Assembly: GCA_009777435.1 (NCBI GenBank)
Contig: WRLW01000014.1
Coordinates: forward strand, 1 to 14,732
Source: Oscillospiraceae bacterium
GTDB lineage: Bacteria; Bacillota; Clostridia; Oscillospirales; UBA929
Length of the DNA stretch: 14,732 nt
Direction of reading: 5' to 3'
Of this stretch, positions 14,124 through 14,732 are shown in pieces. Position 1 is the stretch's first letter; every line of letters starts with the position of its first letter. The position numbers were made by a program, and so were the translations under genes. The notes under the pieces were generated by a model that made no database searches, had not been told where the DNA came from, and saw nothing but the letters and a program-made list of their open reading frames with translations.

Positions 14124-14701
14124 GCCCCGTGTATAAGGTCATACGGGTGCCTATTGAAAAAATAGAGGCAAACAGTTATAATCCGAACAAAATTCCGCCT
14201 CCTGAGATGAAGCTGCTCGAAAAGTCGATTCTGGAGGACGGTTATACCATGCCCATCGTTTGCTATTATATAGAGGATACGGATCGGTACGAAATCGTGG
14301 ACGGCTTCCACAGGTATATGACCATGAAAACCAATCCCGAAATCGCGGCGCGGGAAAACAACACTTTGCCCGTATCGGTGATTGACAAGCCCATGACGGA
14401 GCGTATGGCCAGCACGATCAGGCATAATCGCGCCAGAGGCGCCCACGTCATCGACCTGATGGTAGATATTGTGGCACAGCTCACCGAAGCGGGCTTGGGC
14501 GACGACTGGATTATGAAAAACATCGGAATGGATCCCGATGAATTATTGAGGCTCAAACAAATCAGCGGATTAGCCTCGCTTTTTACAAACAGGAAGTTCT
14601 CCAAGTCATGGAAAAGCGACGCGTCGGAGCTTAAACCTGAACATATGAATTTTGAAAACGGAGAGGAAGCTGACATACCGGTGGCTAATAATTTTTTTTG
14701 A
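14105..14701 (+). CDS. ParB/Srx-fold protein (IbrB/YbdM-like)
   Basis: The 198-residue protein has a ParB-type N-terminal domain: VPIEKIEANSYNPN, then a beta-alpha region with DGFHRY (66-71), where ParB has its nucleotide-binding GERR-type motif. RHNRARGAH (106-114), characteristic of the IbrB/YbdM group, leads into a helix-turn-helix-like stretch (about 125-160). IbrB-type proteins are encoded next to IbrA-type proteins, as here, and the two are thought to work together. ParB-fold relatives include CTPases and a free-serine kinase, so a nucleotide-dependent role is possible. The ATG overlaps the end of the previous gene by 19 bases in another frame. AAAGGAG (14086-14092) is 12 bases upstream and a GGAGG is almost adjacent, so coupling is likely. 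It ends in a run of eight T merging into the stop codon. Confidence 0.86.
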   Translation: MGEYYVSPVYKVIRVPIEKIEANSYNPNKIPPPEMKLLEKSILEDGYTMPIVCYYIEDTDRYEIVDGFHRYMTMKTNPEIAARENNTLPVSVIDKPMTERMASTIRHNRARGAHVIDLMVDIVAQLTEAGLGDDWIMKNIGMDPDELLRLKQISGLASLFTNRKFSKSWKSDASELKPEHMNFENGEEADIPVANNFF

Positions 14702-14732
14702 AAACCGATGTAAAAATAATCGGGAAAAGGCT

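Overview
The window looks like chromosomal DNA from a spore-forming Clostridia-type Firmicute of fairly high GC. The evidence is a SpoIID/LytB protein, a T-box leader, strong AGGAGG-type ribosome binding sites, TTGACA/TATAAT promoters and a DUF2975-XRE gene pair. The genus cannot be named from the sequence. No tRNA, rRNA, CRISPR array, transposase or phage structural gene was seen. Genes are closely packed, and the one long non-coding stretch (5927-6415) is explained by the T-box leader.

Layout. (1) 1-845: the effector-binding part of a LacI-family repressor whose DNA-binding end lies outside the window. It is followed by a hairpin (882-926) that can terminate transcription from both sides. 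(2) 942-3672, minus strand: a spoIID-like gene and queA, one base apart. (3) 3690-3866: a divergent promoter region. (4) 3870-5926: asd (archaeal/fungal-type aspartate-semialdehyde dehydrogenase) and dapA, two consecutive steps towards diaminopimelate, lysine and, in spore formers, dipicolinate. (5) 5965-8947: a consensus promoter, a complete T-box leader with terminator, and an 843-residue gene that fuses a xylose-isomerase-like TIM barrel to an acyl-CoA synthetase (AMP-binding) domain. (6) 8962-11055: a GT-C-like polytopic membrane protein and mntP, the latter with an unusual four-cysteine loop. (7) 11106-11920: a consensus promoter driving a DUF2975 membrane protein and a small XRE regulator. 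(8) 11967-14701: a promoter, a leader with a hairpin and four CTTCCC repeats at exact 11-bp spacing, an OmpR-type regulator with a degenerate receiver, a PAPS-reductase-family/DUF3440 protein (IbrA/YbdN type) and a ParB-fold protein (IbrB/YbdM type).

Two parts deserve most attention. First, the T-box gene: an amino-acid-starvation switch placed before an isomerase/CoA-ligase fusion rather than a tRNA synthetase or biosynthetic gene. Its UGGU bulge and a candidate CUC specifier point, tentatively, to leucine tRNA. Second, the last three genes: a regulator that probably does not depend on phosphorylation, with an 11-bp direct-repeat array typical of its own family's operators, leading into an IbrA/IbrB-like pair. 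Functions come from motif recognition by eye. No database search or structure prediction was run.
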